Below, piece by piece: positions 26,905-34,905 of a stretch of 64,000 nucleotides of DNA (within the stretch, counting starts at the first letter, position 1; each line of letters begins with the position of its first letter). The DNA lies in NCBI RefSeq assembly GCF_021190915.1, contig NZ_JAIOAP010000002.1, forward strand, positions 62,001 through 126,000. The letters are read 5' to 3'. Below the pieces are notes generated by a model. It saw only the letters and a program-made list of their open reading frames with translations. It was not told the origin of the DNA and searched no databases. This DNA is from Cohnella silvisoli (GTDB taxonomy: Bacteria; Bacillota; Bacilli; Paenibacillales; Paenibacillaceae). Position numbers and translations under genes: made by a program.

Positions 26905-27545
26905 TGCGAACCTCCGGCATTTTTCCGCGCAGCCGCTGCAGTTAAGGAACGGCGGGGAAGTTTCCATTTATAATAGACGGATAACATCCTGAACAATACG
27001 ACGAATAAGAAAAGGGCAAATAGCTCCCAGGGTTTCTGAATATTCGTTACCCCGATAACCAAACCCGCCGCTATCGCCCACATCGCATAAATCTCGTCTC
27101 TAAGCACAAGAGGCTTACGACCGGCCATAATGTCCCGAATCATCCCGCCTCCGATACCTGTCAGCATCGCCGCAACCATAACCGCGGTTAAGGGCAAATT
27201 AGCTTTAACGGCATATAAGGCGCCTTGAATCGCGAACGCAGCCAGTCCTATCGCATCGAAAAAGGCTTCGCTTCTTTTCCAATGATGGATCCAGTTAAGC
27301 GGAAGCACGAATACGATCAGAATGGCTATGCCCGCAGTCCTAAGAAACAGGCCTTGGCTCCACAAAGTCGTAACGGGCACCCCGATGAGCAGGTTCCGAA
27401 CGACACCGCCTCCGAAAGCGGTAACCAAACCCAAGACGAACACGCCCAAAATATCATATTCTTCTTCCATCGCCACGATCGCTCCACTGACCGCGAAGGC
27501 GATCGTACCGATCAAGCTAAATACATGAAATACGTCCCATTCCAA
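26901..27545 (-). CDS. TRIC cation channel family membrane protein
   Basis: A 214-residue membrane protein of the TRIC/UPF0126 family (trimeric intracellular cation channels in animals, homologs in bacteria). About seven membrane helices form two repeats, each with a GGG motif: AFGGGVVRNLL and IGGGMIRDIMAG. The start is TTG at 27545 with AAGGAGAG before it. It leads a three-gene unit with the tyrosine phosphatase and the 177-residue unknown protein. Confidence 0.92.
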   Translation of the reverse strand: MEWDVFHVFSLIGTIAFAVSGAIVAMEEEYDILGVFVLGLVTAFGGGVVRNLLIGVPVTTLWSQGLFLRTAGIAILIVFVLPLNWIHHWKRSEAFFDAIGLAAFAIQGALYAVKANLPLTAVMVAAMLTGIGGGMIRDIMAGRKPLVLRDEIYAMWAIAAGLVIGVTNIQKPWELFALFLFVVLFRMLSVYYKWKLPRRSLTAAAARKNAGGSQ

Positions 27546-27715
27546 CTTAAGCTCTCCTTAGTGCGCTCCGTTAAAACCTTGTACAGCCGCTTGATATGTC
27601 AATTCGCATGATTTCTTACTCATTGTAGCGGCTAGCCTGGCAGTTCCGCAACGGTCATTTTCCCGGTATACTGGAATGACATTGGGTTCGTCCTACACCT
27701 CAGGAGGTTTCATCC

Positions 27716-28369
27716 ATGACCGATCATTCCCATACGCGAGCGCTTATCTTTACGGGCGGAAATCTAGGACAATGGGCATTTGACTACATGTCTTCGCATG
27801 ACTATATTATTGGCGCCGACCGCGGGGCTTATTTTCTTATTCATCATGGGCATACGCCTCACCTGGCGCTCGGAGACTTCGATTCCGTCCTTCCCGAACA
27901 AATGGAGCTCATCTCAAGCCGTTCAGGCGAATTGCTTTCATGTGACGCCGTAAATAAAGATTGGACGGACACCGAGCTTGCTTTCAGAGAAGCCGTGAAG
28001 AGAGGTTTCAAGGAAATCCTCCTATTAGGCGCGCTGGGCACTCGTTTCGATCATGGCCTAGGCAACGTCCATTTGCTTAGACAAGCTTATGAACAGCATT
28101 GTTCGCTAACTTTAATCGATGAAAATAACGAAATCAGCCTATGCACCGACTCGATTCAACTGAACGCGAGCGCTAGATTTCCTTATACTTCCCTGTTGCC
28201 GTTATCTCTAGAAGTGACGGGAGTTACGCTGCATGGCTTCCGTTACCCGCTGAACGATGCCACCCTGAAACTCGGCTGGTCTCTTGGAATTAGCAATATC
28301 ATCGAAGAACCGCAAGGAACGATTACAATATCCTCCGGACTGCTTCTTGTTATTCGCAGCCGCGATTAA
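27716..28369 (+). CDS. thiN: Thiamine pyrophosphokinase
   Basis: A 217-residue thiamine diphosphokinase (ATP plus thiamine to TPP plus AMP). Family motifs are IIGADRGAYFL, the metal/ATP site LALGDFDSV, KDWTDTELA and LLGALGTRFDHGLGN; the thiamine-binding C-terminal domain carries SLGISNII. AGGAGG precedes the ATG. Its stop overlaps the stop of the MBL hydrolase by 4 bases, tail to tail. TPP is the cofactor of the PdhAB E1 encoded nearby. Confidence 0.94.
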   Translation: MTDHSHTRALIFTGGNLGQWAFDYMSSHDYIIGADRGAYFLIHHGHTPHLALGDFDSVLPEQMELISSRSGELLSCDAVNKDWTDTELAFREAVKRGFKEILLLGALGTRFDHGLGNVHLLRQAYEQHCSLTLIDENNEISLCTDSIQLNASARFPYTSLLPLSLEVTGVTLHGFRYPLNDATLKLGWSLGISNIIEEPQGTITISSGLLLVIRSRD

Positions 28370-29139
28370 AGCGTGATCGTCAACCCGGTAGAAGCGAGCC
28401 GAATATGTGCCGGGAACCGGTAATCCTTATGAACATCTACATCGTGCGAGAGATGAGTGAAGATGACCGAATCCGGCTTTACTTCCTCCGAAATCTGTAA
28501 TCCCTCCCGGATATCGTAAACAGAACGAGTGTCCATCGGGAATTGTTCCTCCACGTAGCTTGTGCCTAATACGAGCAGCGAAAGTCCCCTTAACGGAGCT
28601 TTCTGCTGATCGGTCATGTTGATCGCATCCGAACAATAAGCCCACTTCTTGCCGTTCGTTGTGTTCTCGAAATGGTACGCGTAAGAGAATCCGTTTTTCC
28701 CGTGATTCACTTTCCAAGGGGTAATACGCCACTCCCCGTAGGTCATGCCGCCGTCGTTATCTACCATCTTCAATTGCGTTTCGATCCAAGGAAATCGGGT
28801 TCGAATTTCATGCAGCACTTCATGAGGAGCGAAAATTCTAGCGGTTTCATTCGTCCACCGACAGGCGTCGGCCCAGTCCGCCAATCCACCGATATGATCG
28901 AAATGGGCATGCGTGAGCAAGGCTTGACTTAACCGCCGGATTCCCATGTCCTCCATTTGGGATCGCCAGTCCGGTCCACAATCCAGCAATAGCGGCGGCT
29001 GCTCTTCCAGTTCCATCAAGAGGGCCGACCGAAGCCTTCGGTTAGCCCCCGTCGTGCGGGCTTCTTCGCAAACCGCACAATCGCAATATACTCTTGGCGT
29101 TCCCATCGAGTCCCCATTACCGAGAAACGTAATACGCAT
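28366..29139 (-). CDS. MBL fold metallo-hydrolase (PhnP-like)
   Basis: A 257-residue metallo-beta-lactamase-fold hydrolase, related to PhnP and YycJ-type phosphodiesterases. The metal motif is LTHAHFDHIGG near residue 75; later metal ligands include the His in VNHGKNG, the Asp in YCSDAIN, and the His in FTHLSHD. The N-terminal MRITFLGNGDSMGTPR and the CDCAVCEEA Cys pair are typical of this subgroup and may bind zinc. AAAGGAG precedes the ATG. Substrate unknown; cyclic phosphodiesters are likely. Confidence 0.9.
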   Translation of the reverse strand: MRITFLGNGDSMGTPRVYCDCAVCEEARTTGANRRLRSALLMELEEQPPLLLDCGPDWRSQMEDMGIRRLSQALLTHAHFDHIGGLADWADACRWTNETARIFAPHEVLHEIRTRFPWIETQLKMVDNDGGMTYGEWRITPWKVNHGKNGFSYAYHFENTTNGKKWAYCSDAINMTDQQKAPLRGLSLLVLGTSYVEEQFPMDTRSVYDIREGLQISEEVKPDSVIFTHLSHDVDVHKDYRFPAHIRLASTGLTITL

Positions 29140-29179
29140 CTTTGATCTCCTTTATTACCTGTATATTTCCAAATTGATC

Positions 29180-29224
29180 GGTAAACAGTACCTGGACAGA
29201 AATAAGCACCGGGTACTGCTTACC
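29180..29224. other. Hairpin without T-run
   Basis: GGTAAACAGTACC and GGGTACTGCTTACC pair with one mismatch across a 17-base loop, between the MBL and GNAT genes. It lacks the T-run of an intrinsic terminator. Confidence 0.4.
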
Positions 29225-29271
29225 ATCTTATGAAGGATAGATCACGGCATAGTTAATTATTACCCACTCAT

Positions 29272-29943
29272 TTATAAAGGCAACAAATTGATTTCAGCAC
29301 GGGTTTCAAGCTCCGCAATCATCTCCAGCCATTCTTTCGGCTTATTCGGCAGCGCGGAGTAATATTGAGTTAGAAACTGTACGATTAATGCTCCAGGAAT
29401 CTGATGTAAATCTTCATCAGCCGGGAGAAAACCCAAATCTAGCTCCGTTACGGCTTTGCCTTCGTGATCCCAAGAGGGATGAACGTAAGTGATATCCAGC
29501 TTGCGATAACCTAAATGCGACAGCACTTCTCTTCTTACGACGGGATGCATAGGGAGCACGCTGCCGAATTTGAACGAGGAAACCGCGTGCGGCCTATAGA
29601 CTTCCGCGAACATGCCGATGGAATCCGTTCCGCTTTGTTGCTGCATCCGCCGCAAATCTTGGGATCGTCTTACGTACAAGAACCGTCCTATGCCCTCCCC
29701 CATCATTCCAATGATCGTAAAATCAGTCATTGCGACGCGCAACTGCGGATAATAGCGATATTCCGTCGCCCCGACGACTTCCCCGTTTTTTACGGCTACA
29801 TAGACATGAATATCCGGATCCTCTATCGGCTCCTTCCATAATTCGAACGCAAGCACTTCCTCGGGAGGAAAGATTAAGCTCATTAATTGATGCATCGCCG
29901 CAAAATAAGGATCCTCGATTGATGTTACCCGAATATATTCCAT
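29272..29943 (-). CDS. GNAT family N-acetyltransferase
   Basis: A 223-residue acetyltransferase-like protein, with IFPPEEVLAFELWKEP and VYVAVKNGEVVGATEYRYY as early GNAT strands; the acetyl-CoA loop (GEGIGRFLYVRRS) is recognisable. Function unknown. It is translated from ATG at 29943 with AAGGAGAG before it, and overlaps the end of the second GNAT gene upstream by 19 bases. The pair is thus co-transcribed. Confidence 0.82.
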   Translation of the reverse strand: MEYIRVTSIEDPYFAAMHQLMSLIFPPEEVLAFELWKEPIEDPDIHVYVAVKNGEVVGATEYRYYPQLRVAMTDFTIIGMMGEGIGRFLYVRRSQDLRRMQQQSGTDSIGMFAEVYRPHAVSSFKFGSVLPMHPVVRREVLSHLGYRKLDITYVHPSWDHEGKAVTELDLGFLPADEDLHQIPGALIVQFLTQYYSALPNKPKEWLEMIAELETRAEINLLPL

Positions 29944-30611
29944 TTCTCTCTCTCCTTCTTGAATGGGTTGCGCCATTCCATCAATACCGCATAGTTTGCA
30001 GATTGTTCATCATCGATATAATTCGGCACGATACCGACCGGCAACCTGCCGCAGCGCAGCAAAAATGTAATTACAGGATCGATGATCTCTCCTATTGCAA
30101 CCTGTTCTACATATTGCTCCGGCGTTAACCGGCCTATTGAATGCACATATCCAGGCATACGCCCGCCTCCGAGCAGCCTTAGGCAATCCAGATGAACGAC
30201 AGTCTCGTACATCGACTGCAATAACCACTTGCCTAACCCGAATTTACGGAAAGCGGGCGCAACGCAAATATCGACAACATAAATCGTATCCCCTTCGGGC
30301 TCATGATTACGGATGTATCCGTCGTCGGTTACTGTCGCCCAGTCATGCTTTTCCGTACGATGTAACGTTCTGCGCAGAGCCGTCATAGAGCCGACGATCG
30401 TACCGTCGATTTCCGCGCAGAGCGCTCCCTCGGGGAATCTTGTTACATGTTCGGCCAATTGTCGTTCGTTCCACCAAAGCTCGGAAGGAAATGGCGGAGG
30501 AAAGCACAAGGCTTGCAAAGAAATTAAATCCGTAAAGTCCCTCCTCGCGTAATTTCTAATCGTAACAGGGAGCATTCTCGCCCCGTCCGTTACCCTTAGT
30601 TGCTTAAACAC
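29925..30611 (-). CDS. GNAT family N-acetyltransferase
   Basis: A 228-residue GNAT acetyltransferase. TIRNYARRDFTDLISLQ, CAEIDGTIVGSMTAL and the acetyl-CoA loop ICVAPAFRKFGLGKWLLQS near residue 125 identify the family. It probably modifies a small molecule or protein amine. GTG at 30611 is the best start (GGGAGG 7 bases before); an ATG at 30575 has a poor site. Its start overlaps the 3' end of a 54-codon gene that also carries its ribosome site, so the two are coupled. Confidence 0.85.
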   Translation of the reverse strand: MFKQLRVTDGARMLPVTIRNYARRDFTDLISLQALCFPPPFPSELWWNERQLAEHVTRFPEGALCAEIDGTIVGSMTALRRTLHRTEKHDWATVTDDGYIRNHEPEGDTIYVVDICVAPAFRKFGLGKWLLQSMYETVVHLDCLRLLGGGRMPGYVHSIGRLTPEQYVEQVAIGEIIDPVITFLLRCGRLPVGIVPNYIDDEQSANYAVLMEWRNPFKKEREKWNIFG

Positions 30612-30760
30612 GTATCCGCCTCCCAAGTGACCCCGCTTCTCTTCAGATCGTTCGAGTACAGGCGACAAAACAAAATACGCACCGTTTCCGCCGCGTTCGA
30701 AACCTCATATGTAAGTTGCTGATTAGGCTGAAACTCGGCAACGGATACCCGCATTTTCAT
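30596..30760 (-). CDS. Small protein upstream of the GNAT pair, 54 aa
   Basis: A 54-codon frame, ATG at 30758-30760 and TAA at 30596-30598, beginning MKMRVSVAEFQPNQQLTYE. GAGGGGG 6 bases before the ATG is a strong ribosome site. The product is soluble, with two Cys, and of unknown family. The GGGAGG for the GNAT gene lies inside it and the stop overlaps that gene by 16 bases, so it looks like the first member of a three-gene operon. Confidence 0.6.
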   Translation of the reverse strand: MKMRVSVAEFQPNQQLTYEVSNAAETVRILFCRLYSNDLKRSGVTWEADTCLSN

Positions 30761-30988
30761 CGAAATCCCCCTCATGGCCTCTTTCTCTATTATAGGAGGA
30801 ATTTGTTTTGGGGCAAGCTTGTTTCTCTCGTACGTGTTCTGAGAGAATTATCATTATTTTCTAAGAAAGCGCTCTAAACCGTTCCAACGCCAACTTTTTC
30901 TCTCTCCTTGGTAATAATTTGAAAAAGAGAGTCTGCTATACTGATGAGCGTGACAACTGAATACATGTACGATGGAGGGAACAACAGC

Positions 30989-31477
30989 ATGAGTTTCAAA
31001 AACACACTCGTCCGAAAAGTAGTCAGCGTCAGCCTTTGCGCTGTCATCGGTTTCACCGGTTTTACTTTGGGGTATGCCCCAAAGGCTTCTGCGGCAACTA
31101 GCAAAGCGGACAAAATCATAACGTTAGGTAAGAAATACTTAGGCGTGAAATACCGGTTCGGCGCACCATCCGGTTCAACCTCCGCATTCGATTGCTCCAG
31201 CTTCACGCAATATATTTATGGTAAATACGGCGTGAAGTTGCCGCGTGTATCGAGCACGCAAGCAACGAAAGGCGTTAAGGTCGCCAAAGGAAGTTTGAAA
31301 AAGGGCGATCTTGTTTTCTTCAAGGTTAAGCGTACTGGCAGCAAAATCGGTCATGTCGGCGTTTATGTCGGCAACAATAAGATGTTGCATACATACGGTT
31401 CTCCTGGTGTTACATACTCTACGATTAGCTCCGGCTATTGGAAGTCTCATTACGTGACCGCCCGTCGCGTCCTTTAG
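30989..31477 (+). CDS. Secreted NlpC/P60 family cell-wall peptidase
   Basis: A 162-residue C40 peptidase that cuts D-Glu-diaminopimelate bonds in peptidoglycan. A Sec signal peptide (SVSLCAVIGFTGFTLGYA) with cleavage after AS-A near residue 35 precedes the domain. Catalytic Cys lies in FDCSSFTQY, His in IGHVGVYVG and the third polar residue in MLHTYG. It has no extra wall-binding domain. ATG at 30989 has GGAGGGA before it; upstream open frame is ignored because it lacks a site. Confidence 0.94.
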   Translation: MSFKNTLVRKVVSVSLCAVIGFTGFTLGYAPKASAATSKADKIITLGKKYLGVKYRFGAPSGSTSAFDCSSFTQYIYGKYGVKLPRVSSTQATKGVKVAKGSLKKGDLVFFKVKRTGSKIGHVGVYVGNNKMLHTYGSPGVTYSTISSGYWKSHYVTARRVL

Positions 31478-31531
31478 TTCCGCTCTCCTTACAGTTATAA
31501 ACGTCCGCCAATCGGACAAGGTTGCATAGAG

Positions 31532-31573
31532 AAAACCGGCAAATTTCGGGAAATTCCGAAATGCCGGTTTTTC
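31532..31573. terminator. Bidirectional terminator
   Basis: AAAACCGGCA and TGCCGGTTTT pair with an inner ATTTCGG/CCGAAAT stem; T-runs follow on both strands. It separates the peptidase from the histidine kinase. Confidence 0.85.
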
Positions 31574-31586
31574 TTGTTGTTGGCGA

Positions 31587-32942
31587 TTATATTTTGCGAG
31601 GCAATTGAATGGAAATCGTCGTTCCGTTACCTGGTTTGCTATACACTTCCACGTTGCCTTCATGGATGTCGACGATTTTCTTGGCTATGGAAAGGCCAAG
31701 GCCGCTTCCTCCCGTCGAACGATTGCGAGCTTCATCCACTCGATAAAACCGTTCAAACATATAAGGAATTTCGCTTTCGGGTACGCCAATGCCGTAATCC
31801 GTCACTTCAAGCTTGATTCCGTTCTTATGCGGACGTATGCGCACGTCGATAGGCTCCTTGCTGTACTTTATCGCATTATCGATCAAGATAAGCAGCAACT
31901 GCCGGATTTTATCCTTGTCGCCTTTCATTTGAACCGAATGACCGTCCGTGTGCACGCGTATTTCGCGCTGGAAGGTTTTTCCCAACACTTCCGATAGCTC
32001 CCGCACGACGCTTGCAACGTCAAAGCGTGTAACGTTAAGCCAGTCATCCTGCTCGGCCTCGGCAAGCGTCAGCATCGAACGGATGAGGTTTTGCAGACGC
32101 TCCGTTTCCCTGGAGATCGCTTCAATAGCCTCATCCCGCACCTCAACGTTATCCCTGCCCCATCGTTTCAGCATATCCGCGTAACTGGAAATAACCGTTA
32201 GCGGAGTTTTTAATTCATGCGAGGCGTCCGCTACGAAATGCTTCTGGTGCTCAATCGTCCGATCTAAGCGATCGATCATCTGATTAAAAGCTCTGACCAT
32301 CTGCTGAAGTTCCACGGATTCCTCGCGGCCGTTCAACCTAACCCGGTAGAGTTTGCCGCTTCGGTCGATTTCCCTCATCGTCTGCACCATCTGCCCGATC
32401 GGCCCGGTCAACCGCGAAGTGAACCAGTAAGTACCGAAGATCGCGAATACGATGGCGCCGATACTGGTCACGCTTAATGCCCCGACCAATATTTGCAAAT
32501 AGCTGTCGAGCACCGTTAAGCGGCGGGCCGCCTCTACCGTTCCGATCAGATGTCCCTGGTCAAAAAAAGGCACGGACAAATAAAGAACCCTTTGTCCGTT
32601 AATTTGCCTCGTTTCAGATTGGACGAAAGCTTGCATCTGAGGCGGGATCGACAGCAGTTCCTCGTCCGTTCCGACTTTGTTGACGACCCGGACGTCCCCG
32701 GTCACGATTCTCATCATCTCGTTGTAATTATACAAATCGGCGAGAAGCTTAGGATCCTCGTATCCCCGCATGCCTTGCTTACGCAAACTCTCGATGACGA
32801 GATCTGCTTTGTTCGCAAGCAATTGCAGCTCTCCGCGCGTCGTGACGCGAATAACGAAGAAGTAAACAAAGATATTGTATAGAATCAGTATAAAAATAAG
32901 CCAAAATACGGTAAATAATGTGAATCTAGATCGCAGGGTCAT
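31587..32942 (-). CDS. Sensor histidine kinase
   Basis: A 451-residue membrane kinase. Two membrane helices (about 8-30 and 152-175) flank an outer sensing domain of 120 residues; a HAMP domain follows (VQTMREIDRSGKLYRVRL). The phospho-acceptor His is in VADASHELKTPLTVISS, and the ATPase domain has DNAIKY, DYGIGVPESE and GGSGLGLSIAKKI. It overlaps the response regulator by ATGA. The sensed signal is unknown; the chrA gene before the regulator hints at an envelope or oxyanion stress. Confidence 0.94.
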   Translation of the reverse strand: MTLRSRFTLFTVFWLIFILILYNIFVYFFVIRVTTRGELQLLANKADLVIESLRKQGMRGYEDPKLLADLYNYNEMMRIVTGDVRVVNKVGTDEELLSIPPQMQAFVQSETRQINGQRVLYLSVPFFDQGHLIGTVEAARRLTVLDSYLQILVGALSVTSIGAIVFAIFGTYWFTSRLTGPIGQMVQTMREIDRSGKLYRVRLNGREESVELQQMVRAFNQMIDRLDRTIEHQKHFVADASHELKTPLTVISSYADMLKRWGRDNVEVRDEAIEAISRETERLQNLIRSMLTLAEAEQDDWLNVTRFDVASVVRELSEVLGKTFQREIRVHTDGHSVQMKGDKDKIRQLLLILIDNAIKYSKEPIDVRIRPHKNGIKLEVTDYGIGVPESEIPYMFERFYRVDEARNRSTGGSGLGLSIAKKIVDIHEGNVEVYSKPGNGTTISIQLPRKI

Positions 32943-33637
32943 GCATCCGGCTCCTTCAACATGTAACCGACCCCGCGTACGGTGTGAAGAAGCTTATGGC
33001 GGTAGCCTTTGTCCATCTTCTGCCGCAAGTACCGGATGTACACGTCTACAACGTTCGTATCCCCGATGTATTCGTATCCCCAAACATCCGACAAGATCTC
33101 GTCGCGAGTTTTTTCTCCGTTCTTATGCTTGGCCAAATAGAGCAGCAGCTCGAATTCGCGCGGAGTCAGATCGATGGAATGGTCTTTCCGATACACTTTG
33201 CGCGTCAATAGCTCGATCGATAAATCCCCGATACGAATGACGTCTTCGGTCTCCCCTTCACGGGACGCCTTGAATATGCGGAGTAAATTCCGCACCCTGG
33301 CAAGCAATTCTTCCATCGCGAACGGTTTCGTGATATAGTCGTTTGCCCCGTGCTCGAATCCGCTGACTTTGTCCGGAACGGTGTCCCTAGCCGTGAGCAG
33401 GATAACGGGAACAGCCCCGTCGTTCTGCCTTAGGCGGCGCAACACTTCAATCCCGTTAAGCTCCGGCAGCATGACGTCGAGCAGGATGAGATCCCATTCC
33501 CCGGATACGGCCATCTCCAGTCCTTTGCGGCCATCGGCGGCTCTGCCGACCCCGTATCCTTCATGTTCGAGCTCCAATTGCAATATCCTTGCAATGGCGT
33601 CCTCGTCTTCGATGATCAATATATTTTCATTGTTCAT
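32939..33637 (-). CDS. OmpR-family response regulator
   Basis: A 232-residue response regulator. The receiver holds IIEDEDAIARI, phospho-acceptor Asp in LLLDVMLPELNG and the Lys in ITKPFAMEEL. A winged-helix DNA-binding domain follows (LTPREFELLLYLAKH, then VDVYIRYLRQKMD). Start at ATG 33637 with GAGGTGA before it; the open frame further upstream lacks a site. It lies 10 bases after chrA and overlaps the histidine kinase by 4 bases. Confidence 0.95.
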   Translation of the reverse strand: MNNENILIIEDEDAIARILQLELEHEGYGVGRAADGRKGLEMAVSGEWDLILLDVMLPELNGIEVLRRLRQNDGAVPVILLTARDTVPDKVSGFEHGANDYITKPFAMEELLARVRNLLRIFKASREGETEDVIRIGDLSIELLTRKVYRKDHSIDLTPREFELLLYLAKHKNGEKTRDEILSDVWGYEYIGDTNVVDVYIRYLRQKMDKGYRHKLLHTVRGVGYMLKEPDA

Positions 33638-33647
33638 TACGGTCACC

Positions 33648-34835
33648 TCACAATGATAAGATCCAACCAAAAACAGCAGCCAAGGTGACTAGAAGCCAAG
33701 GCGGGCATTTCCATATAACGAGTAATAAAAATCCGATTCCTACAAAGATTAAATCCACTTTGTCATGTACCGTGCTTGTCCATACGGGGTTATACAACGC
33801 CGCGAACAAAATGCCGACAACCGATGCATTCACGCCATTCAACACAGCCCTTGTCCGCCTTTGAGTCCGCAATCGGGACCAAAACGGCATGACTCCTGCC
33901 ACTAGCAAGAAAGAAGGTAGAAAAATAAAGATAACAATCACTGCTGCCCTTATCACGCCTTCTATCCCGGAAGCGGACACAGCGCCAAGGTACGCAGCGA
34001 ATGTAAACAATGGGCCGGGAACCGCCTGCGCGGCTCCATATCCCGCCATGAACTGTTGTTCGTTCACAAGTCCAGTGGAAAGGATATTGTCATGAAGCAT
34101 AGGCAGAACGACGTGCCCTCCGCCAAACACGAGAGCGCCCGCACGATAACCGATATCGGCTAGCTCCAGTAAAGGATTATGATTTAATGTAGCCATTATA
34201 GGTAAAAGAATTAGCAATGTTATGAACAACAAGAGAAACAGACCCGCCGTTATGCCTTTCCCAGTCAATTGCCGTTCATTCTGTGAAATAACCGCCTGCG
34301 GCTTCAAAATAAATGCTCCGGCAATTCCGCATAGCGCGATAGGAACAATTTGCCCGACGGTACCTGGAACAAGAATTGCAAAGCTTGCGGTGAATGCGGC
34401 TAATAGGATTCGCGGTCGATCGGGGGTGAGCGATTTGGCCATGCTCCATACCGCTTGCGCAACAACGGCAACGGCAGCCAGCTTTAACCCTTGCAGCCAT
34501 CCAGCGTCCGCGAAGCCGCTTCCCTGCATACCGAAAGCGAATGCCATGAGCAATAATGCGGAAGGAAGCGTAAAGCCTAGCCACGCCATGATTCCGCCAA
34601 GGAATCCGGCACGCCCTATGCCGATCGCGATACCAAGCTGACTGCTTGCAGGTCCCGGCAGAAATTGACATAACGCCGTCAAATCTCCGAAGGCTTCGTC
34701 CGATAACCATTTCTTGCGCTCGACGTACTGCTCGCGGAAATATCCGATGTGAGCAACCGGACCTCCGAAGGAGGTTAAACCGAGCTTTAACGCTGTAATA
34801 CCCACTTCCAGCCATCTTAATCGGCTGCTTTCCAT
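33648..34835 (-). CDS. chrA: Chromate efflux transporter
   Basis: A 395-residue long-chain CHR family transporter, with two homologous halves of about six membrane segments each. Signatures are LGLTSFGGPVAHIGYFREQYV in the first half, LCQFLPGPASSQLG after it, and LVFGGGHVVLPML and GYGAAQAVPGPLFTFAAYLG in the second. It exports chromate using the proton-motive force. ATG at 34835 has GGGGAG 8 bases before it. It appears to be the first gene of an operon with the two-component system. Confidence 0.92.
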   Translation of the reverse strand: MESSRLRWLEVGITALKLGLTSFGGPVAHIGYFREQYVERKKWLSDEAFGDLTALCQFLPGPASSQLGIAIGIGRAGFLGGIMAWLGFTLPSALLLMAFAFGMQGSGFADAGWLQGLKLAAVAVVAQAVWSMAKSLTPDRPRILLAAFTASFAILVPGTVGQIVPIALCGIAGAFILKPQAVISQNERQLTGKGITAGLFLLLFITLLILLPIMATLNHNPLLELADIGYRAGALVFGGGHVVLPMLHDNILSTGLVNEQQFMAGYGAAQAVPGPLFTFAAYLGAVSASGIEGVIRAAVIVIFIFLPSFLLVAGVMPFWSRLRTQRRTRAVLNGVNASVVGILFAALYNPVWTSTVHDKVDLIFVGIGFLLLVIWKCPPWLLVTLAAVFGWILSL

Positions 34836-34905
34836 ACCCAATTCTCCCCTGTCAAACCCAGTTCTCCCTTACCCATTGTAACACGACTTTCTCAGCCGTG
34901 GAAAA

